NCBI GenBank assembly: GCA_947494995.1
Contig: CANLWY010000002.1
Span: 124,001 to 188,000, forward strand
DNA: 64,000 nt
Direction: 5' to 3'
DNA from: an uncultured Campylobacterales bacterium
Lineage (GTDB): Bacteria; Campylobacterota; Campylobacteria; Campylobacterales; Arcobacteraceae
The notes under the pieces are model-generated. The model made no database searches, was not told the origin of the DNA, and saw only the letters and a list, made by a program, of their open reading frames with translations. A program made the position numbers and the translations under genes. Positions 48,904 to 58,169 of this stretch are shown here, piece by piece (position 1 is the first letter of the stretch; the number at the start of each line of letters is the position of its first letter).

Positions 48904-50874
48904 TTAGCTAATAATTCCATCAATTTTTAGTAAAGAATCAACACTTGGTTCTCTTTGTGCCAAATCAAAGAAAAGCTCGTCCATATCTTTTGAACCACCG
49001 TTTTGTAATATAGTGGTTTTGTATTTAACAGCAAGCTCTTTGTTTAACACTTGACCAGAGTTAATAAACATATAAAAAGCATCAGCACTTAAAACTTCTG
49101 CCCACTTATATGAGTAATATCCTGCGGCATATCCACCTGCAAAAATATGAGAAAATCCGTTTTGAAACTTATTATATGATGGAGGAATTATTGCTGCATA
49201 CTCTTTTCTAATATCATCAAGTAAATTTTGTACTTCTTCTTCACTAGTATATAGTCTTTGATATAGTTTAAAATCAAATAATGCAAACTCAACTTGTCTT
49301 AGCATTGCAAGAGAAGATTGAAAGTTCTTAGCATTGATAATTCTATCTATTGCTTCATTACTTAATACTTTTCCAGTCTCATGATGTTTTGCAAATAGTT
49401 TTAAAACCTCTTTATCATAAGCAAAATACTCTAAGAATTGTGATGGAAATTCAACAGTATCCCAAGTAACGCCAGAAATACCACTAACTAAAGCTTCTGG
49501 AACCTTTGATAATAGATGATGTAAAGCATGTCCCATCTCATGAAATAGGGTAACTACATCATCATGTCTTAGAAGTGATGGTGTTGATTCAGTTGATGGA
49601 GGAAAGTTACATACTATATAAGCTGTTGGAAGTTGTTCTTCTCCTTTACTATCTATATAGTAAGAGTGCCAGTTATTCATCCATGCACCCCCTCTTTTCT
49701 CTTTTCTAGCTTCTAAGTCAATAAAGATTCTAGCAATTGTCTTTCCATCTTCACTTATATCGTATACTCTTGCTTTCTCATCCCAAGATTTAGCATTTGC
49801 TTGAGTAAATTTGATATTAAATACTTCATTTAAAAAGTCAAAGAAACCATTTAAAACTGAAGTTTGTTCAAAATATGGTCTATAAAATTCTTGATCTATA
49901 TCGTATTTTTCTTTTTTTAGTTTTTCAGAGTAGTATGCTAAATCATAGCTTTGAACATCATCAATACCATCTTTTGAAGCATACTCTTTTACCTCTTCTA
50001 ACTCTTCAATTGCCCTATTTTTACCTTTACTAGCAAGCTCTTCAAGGAAAGATACAACATCTTCCTCTTTTTTAGCCATTTTTGTAGCAAGAGAGTATGA
50101 AGCATAGTTTTCAAAACCTAAGATTTTTACCATTTCATCTTTTAGTTTTAGTATCTCCTCTATGATTTTTCCATTTTCAGGAGCTCTTGTACAATATGCT
50201 TTATAAATCTCTTCTCTTTTCTCTCTGTTTGTACCATATGTAATATATGCTAAATACGATGGCATTTGAAGTGTAAACTTATATTTTGTTTTACCCTCTT
50301 CTTCAAATTTTGCTAATTCTAAATCTGAAGCTGGTATCTCTTTTACATCTTCAAAATCATCAATAATCATTTCATAGGCATTTGTAGCATTTAAAAGGTT
50401 TTGAGAAAACTTATGTGATAGTTCACTAAGAGTTAAATTTAACTCTTTTAGTCTTTCTTTTTTTTCGTTATTTAAATGACAACCACTTAATTTGAAGTCT
50501 CTAATTTCATTTTCTAATACTTTTAATTGTATATCATTTAATGAGCTTTTATTCTTATCTTGTATATCTTTTAAAGATCTATAAATATTATCATTTTGAC
50601 TTATCTCAGTTTGATAGTTTGAGATTAAAGGTAAGCACTCTTCGTAAACTTTTTGCGTTATTTCTGAGTTTTTAACTGAATCTATATGAAAGATTGGAGT
50701 TACAAAATCACTAATGCCCTCCCCTATCTCTTCAAAAGGTTTCACAAAATTTTTATATGTTTTTTCTTCTATTTTTAAAAGTTCTTCTATTTGCTCTTTA
50801 CTACTTGATAAAAGTTGTTCTAAATCGTTTTTACTGTTTTCAATATTGTCTAAATTAAATTCTTTAAATGACAT
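48904..50874 (-). CDS. M3 family oligopeptidase (oligopeptidase A-like)
   Basis: TLFHEMGHALHHLLS zinc motif; full-length M3 architecture. Confidence 0.92.
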   Translation of the reverse strand: MSFKEFNLDNIENSKNDLEQLLSSSKEQIEELLKIEEKTYKNFVKPFEEIGEGISDFVTPIFHIDSVKNSEITQKVYEECLPLISNYQTEISQNDNIYRSLKDIQDKNKSSLNDIQLKVLENEIRDFKLSGCHLNNEKKERLKELNLTLSELSHKFSQNLLNATNAYEMIIDDFEDVKEIPASDLELAKFEEEGKTKYKFTLQMPSYLAYITYGTNREKREEIYKAYCTRAPENGKIIEEILKLKDEMVKILGFENYASYSLATKMAKKEEDVVSFLEELASKGKNRAIEELEEVKEYASKDGIDDVQSYDLAYYSEKLKKEKYDIDQEFYRPYFEQTSVLNGFFDFLNEVFNIKFTQANAKSWDEKARVYDISEDGKTIARIFIDLEARKEKRGGAWMNNWHSYYIDSKGEEQLPTAYIVCNFPPSTESTPSLLRHDDVVTLFHEMGHALHHLLSKVPEALVSGISGVTWDTVEFPSQFLEYFAYDKEVLKLFAKHHETGKVLSNEAIDRIINAKNFQSSLAMLRQVEFALFDFKLYQRLYTSEEEVQNLLDDIRKEYAAIIPPSYNKFQNGFSHIFAGGYAAGYYSYKWAEVLSADAFYMFINSGQVLNKELAVKYKTTILQNGGSKDMDELFFDLAQREPSVDSLLKIDGIIS

Positions 50875-50892
50875 TTTAATTAATCTCCTGTT

Positions 50893-51720
50893 TTATTTAT
50901 TAAATTTTACTGTAAAGCCTCTATCAAACTTTTCATAGTCTTGATAAAAACTATATTCTTTTATATCAAACTCTTTAAAATAGTTTTCTAAAGGTTTCTT
51001 TTGGTCATAACCCATTTCACAAAGTAAATGAGGTATCATTTTTTTATTTGTATCTTTTATGATATCTTTTAATAACTCATCTCCAACAGTTCCACCAAAA
51101 AGAGCATTAGAAGGTTCAAACTTTACATTTAGAGGAAGTTTGTAATCATCTGCTATATATGGAGGGTTTGAGATAGTCATATGAATATCTGTTTCTGGAA
51201 CATTTTCATAAAGGTTTGAAAGTCTAAACTCTATTTTATCTTCAACATTATGCTTTTTTGCATTTTGACGTGCTAGTTCTAGAGCTTTTTCATTTATATC
51301 AACTGCAATGATTTTTACATCTTTAAGTAATAATGCAAGCATCACAGAGATAATACCACTTCCTGTACCTATTTCTATTATATTGATTGTTTCTTTTTTG
51401 TCTTTGAAAATTTGAACTGCATTTTCAATCAAAAATTCTGTTTCAGGTCTAGGGATTAAAACACCCTCTTTTACTAAAAAAGTCTCTCCATAAAATGAGG
51501 CTTTATTTAATATGTATTCAAGTGGATAGTTTGTTGCTCTTTTATTTACTAGTTTTTCTAGTTCTTTTGTTTGAGTGAACTCATTGTTTGCATGTAAATG
51601 AAGCCAAATAATATTTTTACCCAAGATGTGACCTATCATCATCTCAACTTCTTTTGCAGGTATATGAGTTACTGATTTAAGTTTTTGTGAATACGTTCTA
51701 ACACAATCTTTTATTGTCAT
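50893..51720 (-). CDS. prmC: Release factor glutamine methyltransferase
   Basis: IIEIGTGSGIISVMLAL and TISNPPYIADD. Confidence 0.92.
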   Translation of the reverse strand: MTIKDCVRTYSQKLKSVTHIPAKEVEMMIGHILGKNIIWLHLHANNEFTQTKELEKLVNKRATNYPLEYILNKASFYGETFLVKEGVLIPRPETEFLIENAVQIFKDKKETINIIEIGTGSGIISVMLALLLKDVKIIAVDINEKALELARQNAKKHNVEDKIEFRLSNLYENVPETDIHMTISNPPYIADDYKLPLNVKFEPSNALFGGTVGDELLKDIIKDTNKKMIPHLLCEMGYDQKKPLENYFKEFDIKEYSFYQDYEKFDRGFTVKFNK

Positions 51721-51872
51721 AAATTTTATTTCCTTTAATAAAAGTAGATATTATAGTAAAGCTTTGACTAATATATGATAAATTTGTTTGATATTTTATA
51801 TTGTTGTTATGATTTATTGGATATAAAATATGTAAAATTATTATATTCATTGATATATTCAAAGGACTTTAC

Positions 51873-52337
51873 ATGTATTTTTGGAAAATAGAATTACTCA
51901 AAGATGACCTTATAAATAATAGATTTGATGATAAATCATTGTTGCCATATATTATTTTAACTATCTTCTTATATACGCTTGGAACAGAAATTACGGCATA
52001 TATACCTTACGAGGAAGTTAACTTATTGACATACTTATTATCATTTATGAATGTATTAATACCCATAATAGGTACAATATACATATACAAAAAAAATGGA
52101 GGGGCAAACGGTAAAAACTTTGCGAATAGATACATTACTATTAGTTTTGTAATTGGTATTAGATTTTTAGTTTATTTAATACCTGTTATGATAATACTTA
52201 TTTGCTATTGGAATTTTACATTTTCTGAACAAGAGACTATACCAACAACTCTTTTTGAAATAGTAGTATTGTCGTTATGGTATATAATACTTTATTATAA
52301 TATTGCCAAGCATATTGAATCTTTATCAAAAGTATAA
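51873..52337 (+). CDS. Uncharacterised 4-TM membrane protein
   Basis: Four hydrophobic segments, no recognised family. Confidence 0.5.
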   Translation: MYFWKIELLKDDLINNRFDDKSLLPYIILTIFLYTLGTEITAYIPYEEVNLLTYLLSFMNVLIPIIGTIYIYKKNGGANGKNFANRYITISFVIGIRFLVYLIPVMIILICYWNFTFSEQETIPTTLFEIVVLSLWYIILYYNIAKHIESLSKV

Positions 52338-52365
52338 ATAAGTACAAGGAGACCAAAATTTTACT

Positions 52366-53430
52366 TTACTCTAAAACATAAAGTGCCAGTTCATCTGCTA
52401 ATAAAAAGTTCCTATTAATAATTGTTGTATCATTTTGAAATAGTTTGTTTTCTTCTACTAGATGACCCACTCTTTTTAACTCTTCTTTAGTAAATAGTGA
52501 CTTATCTACTCCTAAAGAACATCTAAAACCTAAAAGTACTTGCTCTACCTTTTTATCTTCGTTACTTATCTCTTCATAGTCATATTTTGTTGGACTTTGT
52601 ATATACTCTTCTATTCCTTTATTTGGATAGTATCTTGTATTGTCTACAAAACCTACAGCTCCTGCTCCAACTCCTAGATAGTTTTTATGTTGCCAGTATC
52701 CGTAGTTGTGTTTTGACTCTTCTTCTTTTGATTTTGCAAAATTTGATATTTCATATTGATGAAAACCGTTTTTATTTATATAGTCAAATATTTTATATGA
52801 AAGCTCTTCATCATCTATTTTTACTGACGATTTATTGAAGAATTTTGTTCCTTCTTCTATAGTCAAAGAGTAAGCACTTATATGTGTAATTGGAAGGCTA
52901 AAAGCAGTATCAAAATCCTTTAACATACTATCATAAGTATCACCTGCTACCCCGTATATTATATCACAGTTAATCCTATCAAAACCTATACATTTGGCTC
53001 TTTGTATAGCACTTATAGCCCCTTTAGTATTATGCGCACGACCTAACTTTTTTAGCTTTTCATCATCAAAACTTTGTACCCCAAAGCTGATTCTTTTTAC
53101 TCCGTAATCTTTCATACCTTGAAGCCATTTTTCTGTTGCTGAGTTTGGGTTGCATTCTGTAGTAATTTCAGTATCTTTTGTGATGTATTTATCTAAAATA
53201 TCAAATAACTGTTTGTACTCTTCAATCTTGATTGTACTTGGAGTTCCTCCTCCTAAAAATATAGTTTCTAACTTTTCATCATCTTTTAAATGGGTTTTTA
53301 AATCATTTTGCAATTGTTTTGCTAATGCTTTCATATACTCTTGTTTTAAGTGAAACCTATCTGTATAGGAGTTGAAAGCGCAATAGTGGCATTTACTATC
53401 GCAAAATGGAATATGTATATATAAAAGCAA
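52366..53430 (-). CDS. hemW: Radical SAM HemW (HemN-like) protein
   Basis: IHIPFCDSKCHYCAFNSY; GGGTPSTI; RISFGVQSF. Confidence 0.9.
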   Translation of the reverse strand: MLLYIHIPFCDSKCHYCAFNSYTDRFHLKQEYMKALAKQLQNDLKTHLKDDEKLETIFLGGGTPSTIKIEEYKQLFDILDKYITKDTEITTECNPNSATEKWLQGMKDYGVKRISFGVQSFDDEKLKKLGRAHNTKGAISAIQRAKCIGFDRINCDIIYGVAGDTYDSMLKDFDTAFSLPITHISAYSLTIEEGTKFFNKSSVKIDDEELSYKIFDYINKNGFHQYEISNFAKSKEEESKHNYGYWQHKNYLGVGAGAVGFVDNTRYYPNKGIEEYIQSPTKYDYEEISNEDKKVEQVLLGFRCSLGVDKSLFTKEELKRVGHLVEENKLFQNDTTIINRNFLLADELALYVLE

Positions 53431-53485
53431 TTTTTAATCCTAGTTAAATTATAATATCAGGCTTATTATAAGGGAAATATTATTT

Positions 53486-53983
53486 ATGACTGATAAAGAA
53501 AAAGAAGAATTGACAAAAGATACGAAAAACTACAGACCAAATGTAGCAGCTATTGTATTATCAGCTAAATATCCTGAAAAATGTGAAATTTTTATTGCGT
53601 CAAGAACTGATGTTGAAAATGCTTGGCAATTTCCTCAAGGTGGAATTGATGACGGAGAGAGTGCTAAAGAGGCTTTATATAGGGAACTTGAAGAGGAAAT
53701 TGGTACAAGAGAGATTGAAATAATAGCAGAATATCCTGAGTGGGTAAGTTATGATTTCCCTCCTGCAATTGCAAAAAAGATGTATCCATTTGATGGACAA
53801 ATACAAAAGTACTATTTGGTTAAGTTAAAAAAAGGTGCAAAAGTAGATATCGCTACAGAAATACCAGAATTTAGTGAATATAAGTTTGTGCCAACAAAAA
53901 ATATTTATGATTACATTACGTTTTTTAAAAGAACAGTGTATAAGCAAGTATTGAAATATTTTAGAAAAGAAGGTTATATTTAA
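53486..53983 (+). CDS. rppH: RNA pyrophosphohydrolase (Nudix)
   Basis: WQFPQGGIDDGESAKEALYRELEEEIG Nudix box. Confidence 0.93.
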   Translation: MTDKEKEELTKDTKNYRPNVAAIVLSAKYPEKCEIFIASRTDVENAWQFPQGGIDDGESAKEALYRELEEEIGTREIEIIAEYPEWVSYDFPPAIAKKMYPFDGQIQKYYLVKLKKGAKVDIATEIPEFSEYKFVPTKNIYDYITFFKRTVYKQVLKYFRKEGYI

Positions 53984-53987
53984 AAAG

Positions 53988-55199
53988 ATGTTAAAGGTTT
54001 TAAAATTTGGTGGCACAAGTGTAGGTACACTTGAAAGAATTCAAAATGTCGCGAACATAATTAAAAAAATAAAAGATGAAGGTCATGATGTAATAGCTGT
54101 AGTCTCAGCTATGAGTGGTGAAACAAATAAATTAATTGAGTATTCTCAAAACTTTTCAAAGAATCCAAATCCTAGAGAAGTTGATATGTTATTAAGTTCA
54201 GGGGAGAGAGTTACTTCTGCCCTACTTTCTATAGCATTAAATGAGCAAGGTTATCCTACTACTTCAATGAGTGGTAGAGAAGCAGGAATTATTACAGATA
54301 ATGCACATACAAAAGCTAGAATAGAATCAATAAATACTGAAAACATGAGAAATACTATATCTGAGGGGAAGGTAATTATTGTTGCTGGATTCCAAGGAGT
54401 AACTATTGATGGTGGTAGAGTATCAACTTTAGGTAGAGGTGGTTCAGATTTAACTGCTGTTGCAATTGCTGGGGCTATTGAAGCTGATGTATGTGAAATT
54501 TATACTGATGTTGATGGTATATATACTACAGACCCTAGAATTGAGCCAAAAGCTAAGAAGCTTGATAAAATATCTTATGATGAGATGTTAGAGTTAGCTT
54601 CATTAGGAGCAAAAGTATTACAGAATAGATCTGTAGAGATGGCGAAAAAATTGAATGTAAATTTAGTATCTAGAAGCAGCTTTACGCCAGAAGTTGAAGG
54701 TACATTAATAACTAAGGAAGAGAATATTATGGAAAAACCAGTTGTAAGTGGTATCGCATTAGATAAAAATCAAGTAAGAGTTGGTATGTATGGAGTTACA
54801 GATAGACCTGGCATTGCAGCATCTATTTTCACAGCACTTGCTGATGCAAATATAAATGTAGATATGATTGTACAAACTGTTGGTGTAGATGGTAAAACTG
54901 ATTTAGATTTTACAATCCCAACAACTGACTGGGAAATTTGTAAAGAAGTAATGGATACTTTCCAAGAAGATGTAGAAAAAGTTGATTACAATGAAAAAAT
55001 TTGTAAAGTATCAATTGTAGGTGTTGGTATGAAGTCACACTCTGGAGTTGCTTCAAAAGCATTTACTGCTTTAGCAAATGAAAATATTAATATAAGAATT
55101 ATCTCTACATCTGAGATCAAAGTTTCAATGATTGTTGAAGAAAAATATGCAGAGTTAGCTGTAAGAGCGCTACACGAAGCATATAACTTAGATAAATAA
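53988..55199 (+). CDS. lysC: Aspartate kinase
   Basis: VLKFGGTSVGTLERI; ACT domains at C-terminus. Confidence 0.95.
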   Translation: MLKVLKFGGTSVGTLERIQNVANIIKKIKDEGHDVIAVVSAMSGETNKLIEYSQNFSKNPNPREVDMLLSSGERVTSALLSIALNEQGYPTTSMSGREAGIITDNAHTKARIESINTENMRNTISEGKVIIVAGFQGVTIDGGRVSTLGRGGSDLTAVAIAGAIEADVCEIYTDVDGIYTTDPRIEPKAKKLDKISYDEMLELASLGAKVLQNRSVEMAKKLNVNLVSRSSFTPEVEGTLITKEENIMEKPVVSGIALDKNQVRVGMYGVTDRPGIAASIFTALADANINVDMIVQTVGVDGKTDLDFTIPTTDWEICKEVMDTFQEDVEKVDYNEKICKVSIVGVGMKSHSGVASKAFTALANENINIRIISTSEIKVSMIVEEKYAELAVRALHEAYNLDK

Positions 55200-55215
55200 A
55201 AAAATAGGTAAAGAT

Positions 55216-55767
55216 GTGCAAGAATTTTTAAATTGGACTGTTGATACTATTAGGGAAGATAGACTGATATCTCCTTGGCTTGAAGAGAAAAAATATGAGT
55301 GGGTTCCTTTAGTATCAAAATCAATAGTAAATATCTTTGAAAAAGGATGTTCTGTTCTTATTGTTACTGATAGTGAAAGAGATTGGTTTTTAAAATATAT
55401 TTTAACTCATCTTAATTCACAAAAACAGAATCGTCCTTTTTTGCCTTTTTATAATTTTAAATCGTTTTATAAAGATTTAGATGATGTAAAAACAGAAGAT
55501 GATATTACATTTATAAAAGATATGTTAAATATTTCTTTCCCAAATGGATACTGCTTTTGGTATATTGGGAAAAGTAACGACGTAAGAGCTAATCTTGCTA
55601 AATTTTCAAAAAATTCTTTTCTTTGGGTTTTTGATGAAGAGATTCAAGATGCCTTTAATTTAAAGACTAGTGATGAAGCTTTAGACATGAAACTTCTTCA
55701 AATGTTTAGACTATATGATAAAACTCTTAGTGCTTCTCTTTTTGCTGAGATAAATGTAGAACATTAG
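55216..55767 (+). CDS. hobA: DnaA-interacting initiation factor HobA (GTG start)
   Basis: FLNWTVDTIREDRLISPWLEEKKYEWVPL; placement between lysC and holB as in Campylobacterota. Confidence 0.85.
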   Translation: MQEFLNWTVDTIREDRLISPWLEEKKYEWVPLVSKSIVNIFEKGCSVLIVTDSERDWFLKYILTHLNSQKQNRPFLPFYNFKSFYKDLDDVKTEDDITFIKDMLNISFPNGYCFWYIGKSNDVRANLAKFSKNSFLWVFDEEIQDAFNLKTSDEALDMKLLQMFRLYDKTLSASLFAEINVEH

Positions 55768-55784
55768 GATTAAGAGTATATTGT

Positions 55785-56414
55785 ATGATTGATAGAAAAA
55801 TAGAATCTGCTCATATATTAATTGTTAGTGATATAGAACAGGCTTTAAACTCTTTACTACCTTTTTACTCTAAACATACAATAAGAGTAATTAAGAATGA
55901 AGAGAAAGACGAGTTTTTATTAGCTCAAGCAAATGCTGCAATCAAAGAAGCATATATTTCTTCAAATGAGAAGAAGTATATTTTTCTTTGTGGGAAGAGT
56001 TTTAGATTAGAAGCTCAAAATTCGTTACTTAAAGTTTTAGAGGAGCCTCCTTCAAACATAGTTTTCATAATTATTACAAACTCAAAATCATCAATTTTGC
56101 CAACAATTTTTTCAAGAATACCTCATAAGTTTTTTAAAACATATATAAAAAAAGATGAAATAGGTTTAGATATTTTAAATATGGACTTAAAAGCTGTCTA
56201 TGCTTTTTTAAAAGATAATCAAAGAATATCAAAAAGTGAAGCAAAAGCTATAGTAGAATCAACTTTTTTTAAAGTAAATTCACAAAAAATGAAACTTACT
56301 CAAAGTGAACTAGATGTATTTTCTAAATCTATAAAACTTATAGAGCTAAACTCAAGACCAATAAATGTATTAACAACACTTTTTTTAACACTTCTAAATA
56401 GAAAGAGAGTATAA
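55785..56414 (+). CDS. holB: DNA polymerase III delta' subunit (short)
   Basis: EAQNSLLKVLEEPPSNIVFIIITNSKSSILPTIFSR. Confidence 0.88.
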   Translation: MIDRKIESAHILIVSDIEQALNSLLPFYSKHTIRVIKNEEKDEFLLAQANAAIKEAYISSNEKKYIFLCGKSFRLEAQNSLLKVLEEPPSNIVFIIITNSKSSILPTIFSRIPHKFFKTYIKKDEIGLDILNMDLKAVYAFLKDNQRISKSEAKAIVESTFFKVNSQKMKLTQSELDVFSKSIKLIELNSRPINVLTTLFLTLLNRKRV

Positions 56415-56417
56415 GAA

Positions 56418-57209
56418 GTGCAAACAAAAATAATGGGCGTAATTAACGCTAATGAAGACTCTTTTTTTAAAGGAAGTAGATTTGAAGGTTCAAATGCAAT
56501 TCTTGCAATTGAACAAATGATTGAAGATGGAGCTAATATTATAGATATTGGTGGAGTTTCTAGTCGCCCAGGAAGTATATCTGTATCAGCCCAAGAAGAG
56601 TTAAAGAGAGTTAAGCCAATTATTGATTTAGTTTTTGAACAAAAACTTTATGAGAAAGTTAAATTTTCTCTTGATTCATATGAGCCAGAGGTTTTAAGAT
56701 ATGCACTGGATAAGGGCTTTAAAATCGTAAATGATATTACAGGCTTATCTAATGATGAGGTATGCAAAGTTGCAGCTTCATATAAAGCACAAGTAGTGAT
56801 TATGCATATGCAAAAAAATCCAGAAAACATGCAAGAGAACCCAAAGTATGATGATGTTGTTTTAGATATTGATAAGTTTTTCAAACAAAGAATTAAAAAA
56901 GCAAAATCTTTTGGAATTGAAGATATTGTTTTAGATGTTGGGATTGGTTTTGGAAAAACATTAGAACATAATTTAAAGCTTTTAAAAAATCTGGAGTATT
57001 TTAATCATTTTGATTGTGAACTTTTAATAGGAGCTAGTAGAAAATCAATGATTGATATGATTGTTCCTTCAAGTATAGAACAAAGACTTCCTGGAACTTT
57101 AGCAATTCATTTAGAAGCTATTAATAATGGAGCTTCAATTATTAGATGTCATGATGTAAAAGAGCACTTTCAAGCAATAAAAGTACAAGATTTTATAAAA
57201 AAAGCTTAG
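56418..57209 (+). CDS. folP: Dihydropteroate synthase (GTG start)
   Basis: MGVINANEDSFF; IDIGGVSSRPGS; NDITGLSND. Confidence 0.92.
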   Translation: MQTKIMGVINANEDSFFKGSRFEGSNAILAIEQMIEDGANIIDIGGVSSRPGSISVSAQEELKRVKPIIDLVFEQKLYEKVKFSLDSYEPEVLRYALDKGFKIVNDITGLSNDEVCKVAASYKAQVVIMHMQKNPENMQENPKYDDVVLDIDKFFKQRIKKAKSFGIEDIVLDVGIGFGKTLEHNLKLLKNLEYFNHFDCELLIGASRKSMIDMIVPSSIEQRLPGTLAIHLEAINNGASIIRCHDVKEHFQAIKVQDFIKKA

Positions 57210-57239
57210 ATATTGTAAGCATAAAAATGCTTACAATAT
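57210..57239. terminator. Bidirectional terminator, 13-bp perfect hairpin
   Basis: ATATTGTAAGCAT-AAAA-ATGCTTACAATAT between convergent folP and tyrA, overlapping the tyrA stop. Confidence 0.75.
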
Positions 57240-58061
57240 TTCGTGAAGTGAGTTAGCTTTTTTCATCCAAGCTTTTAAATCTTCATACTCTTCGTTATCA
57301 ATCATATTTTTTACTGTCTTCATATGATTTTCAAAAAGTTCAATTGATTCAAGAAGATTTTTTCTATTTTGTCTAAAAATATCTGTCCACATATCTGGAC
57401 TTGACTTTGCCACCCTACTCATATCTTTAAATCCACCAGCTGCTAAACCTATAATAGACCTTGGGTCCTCATGGTTCATTACTGTATTTGCCAATGAAAA
57501 TGAGATAGCATGTGGTAAGTGAGACATATAACAAGCATGAATATCATGTTCATGAGAGTCCATAAAAATAAGTCTCATTCCTATTTCATGAAATATTTTA
57601 ATAGCTCTTTCTTTATGAAGTGCATCATTATCATCTAAATTACAAAGAACAACTGCTTTTCCTTCATATAAACCATCCATTGCTGCTTTTGGTCCAAACT
57701 TTTCTGTTCCTGTCATAGGGTGAGCAGCTACAAAGTTTTTTCTTATTTCTGTAGGAATATTTTCTACAATAATCTCTTTAGTTGAACCCATATCTATAAT
57801 AGTTGTATCATTTTTAATATCTTTTAAATCATCCATCATAGAAATAATTGAATCTACAGGAATAGCTAATATTAATACATCTGATTTTTCTTTTAATTCA
57901 TTAAGAGACATTAATTCATCAACTAAATTTAATTCTTTTATTTCTTCTATTGTTTTTGGTGTCCTAGCGTATCCATATACATTCTTAGCAATTCCATATT
58001 TTCTTACTGCTTTTGCTAGTGAACCACCCATAAGTCCAAGACCTACAATACCTATATTCAA
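57231..58061 (-). CDS. tyrA: Prephenate dehydrogenase
   Basis: NIGIVGLGLMGGSLAKAVRK; AAHPMTGTEKFGP. Confidence 0.92.
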   Translation of the reverse strand: MNIGIVGLGLMGGSLAKAVRKYGIAKNVYGYARTPKTIEEIKELNLVDELMSLNELKEKSDVLILAIPVDSIISMMDDLKDIKNDTTIIDMGSTKEIIVENIPTEIRKNFVAAHPMTGTEKFGPKAAMDGLYEGKAVVLCNLDDNDALHKERAIKIFHEIGMRLIFMDSHEHDIHACYMSHLPHAISFSLANTVMNHEDPRSIIGLAAGGFKDMSRVAKSSPDMWTDIFRQNRKNLLESIELFENHMKTVKNMIDNEEYEDLKAWMKKANSLHEIL

Positions 58062-58169
58062 TTTTAAAACCTTTAATAATATATTTTGAAGATGTGATTA
58101 TATCTTAACCATCCTATAAAGTTTATTTAGATATATTCTAGCTTTAAAATAAAAGGAATAAGGATTACT

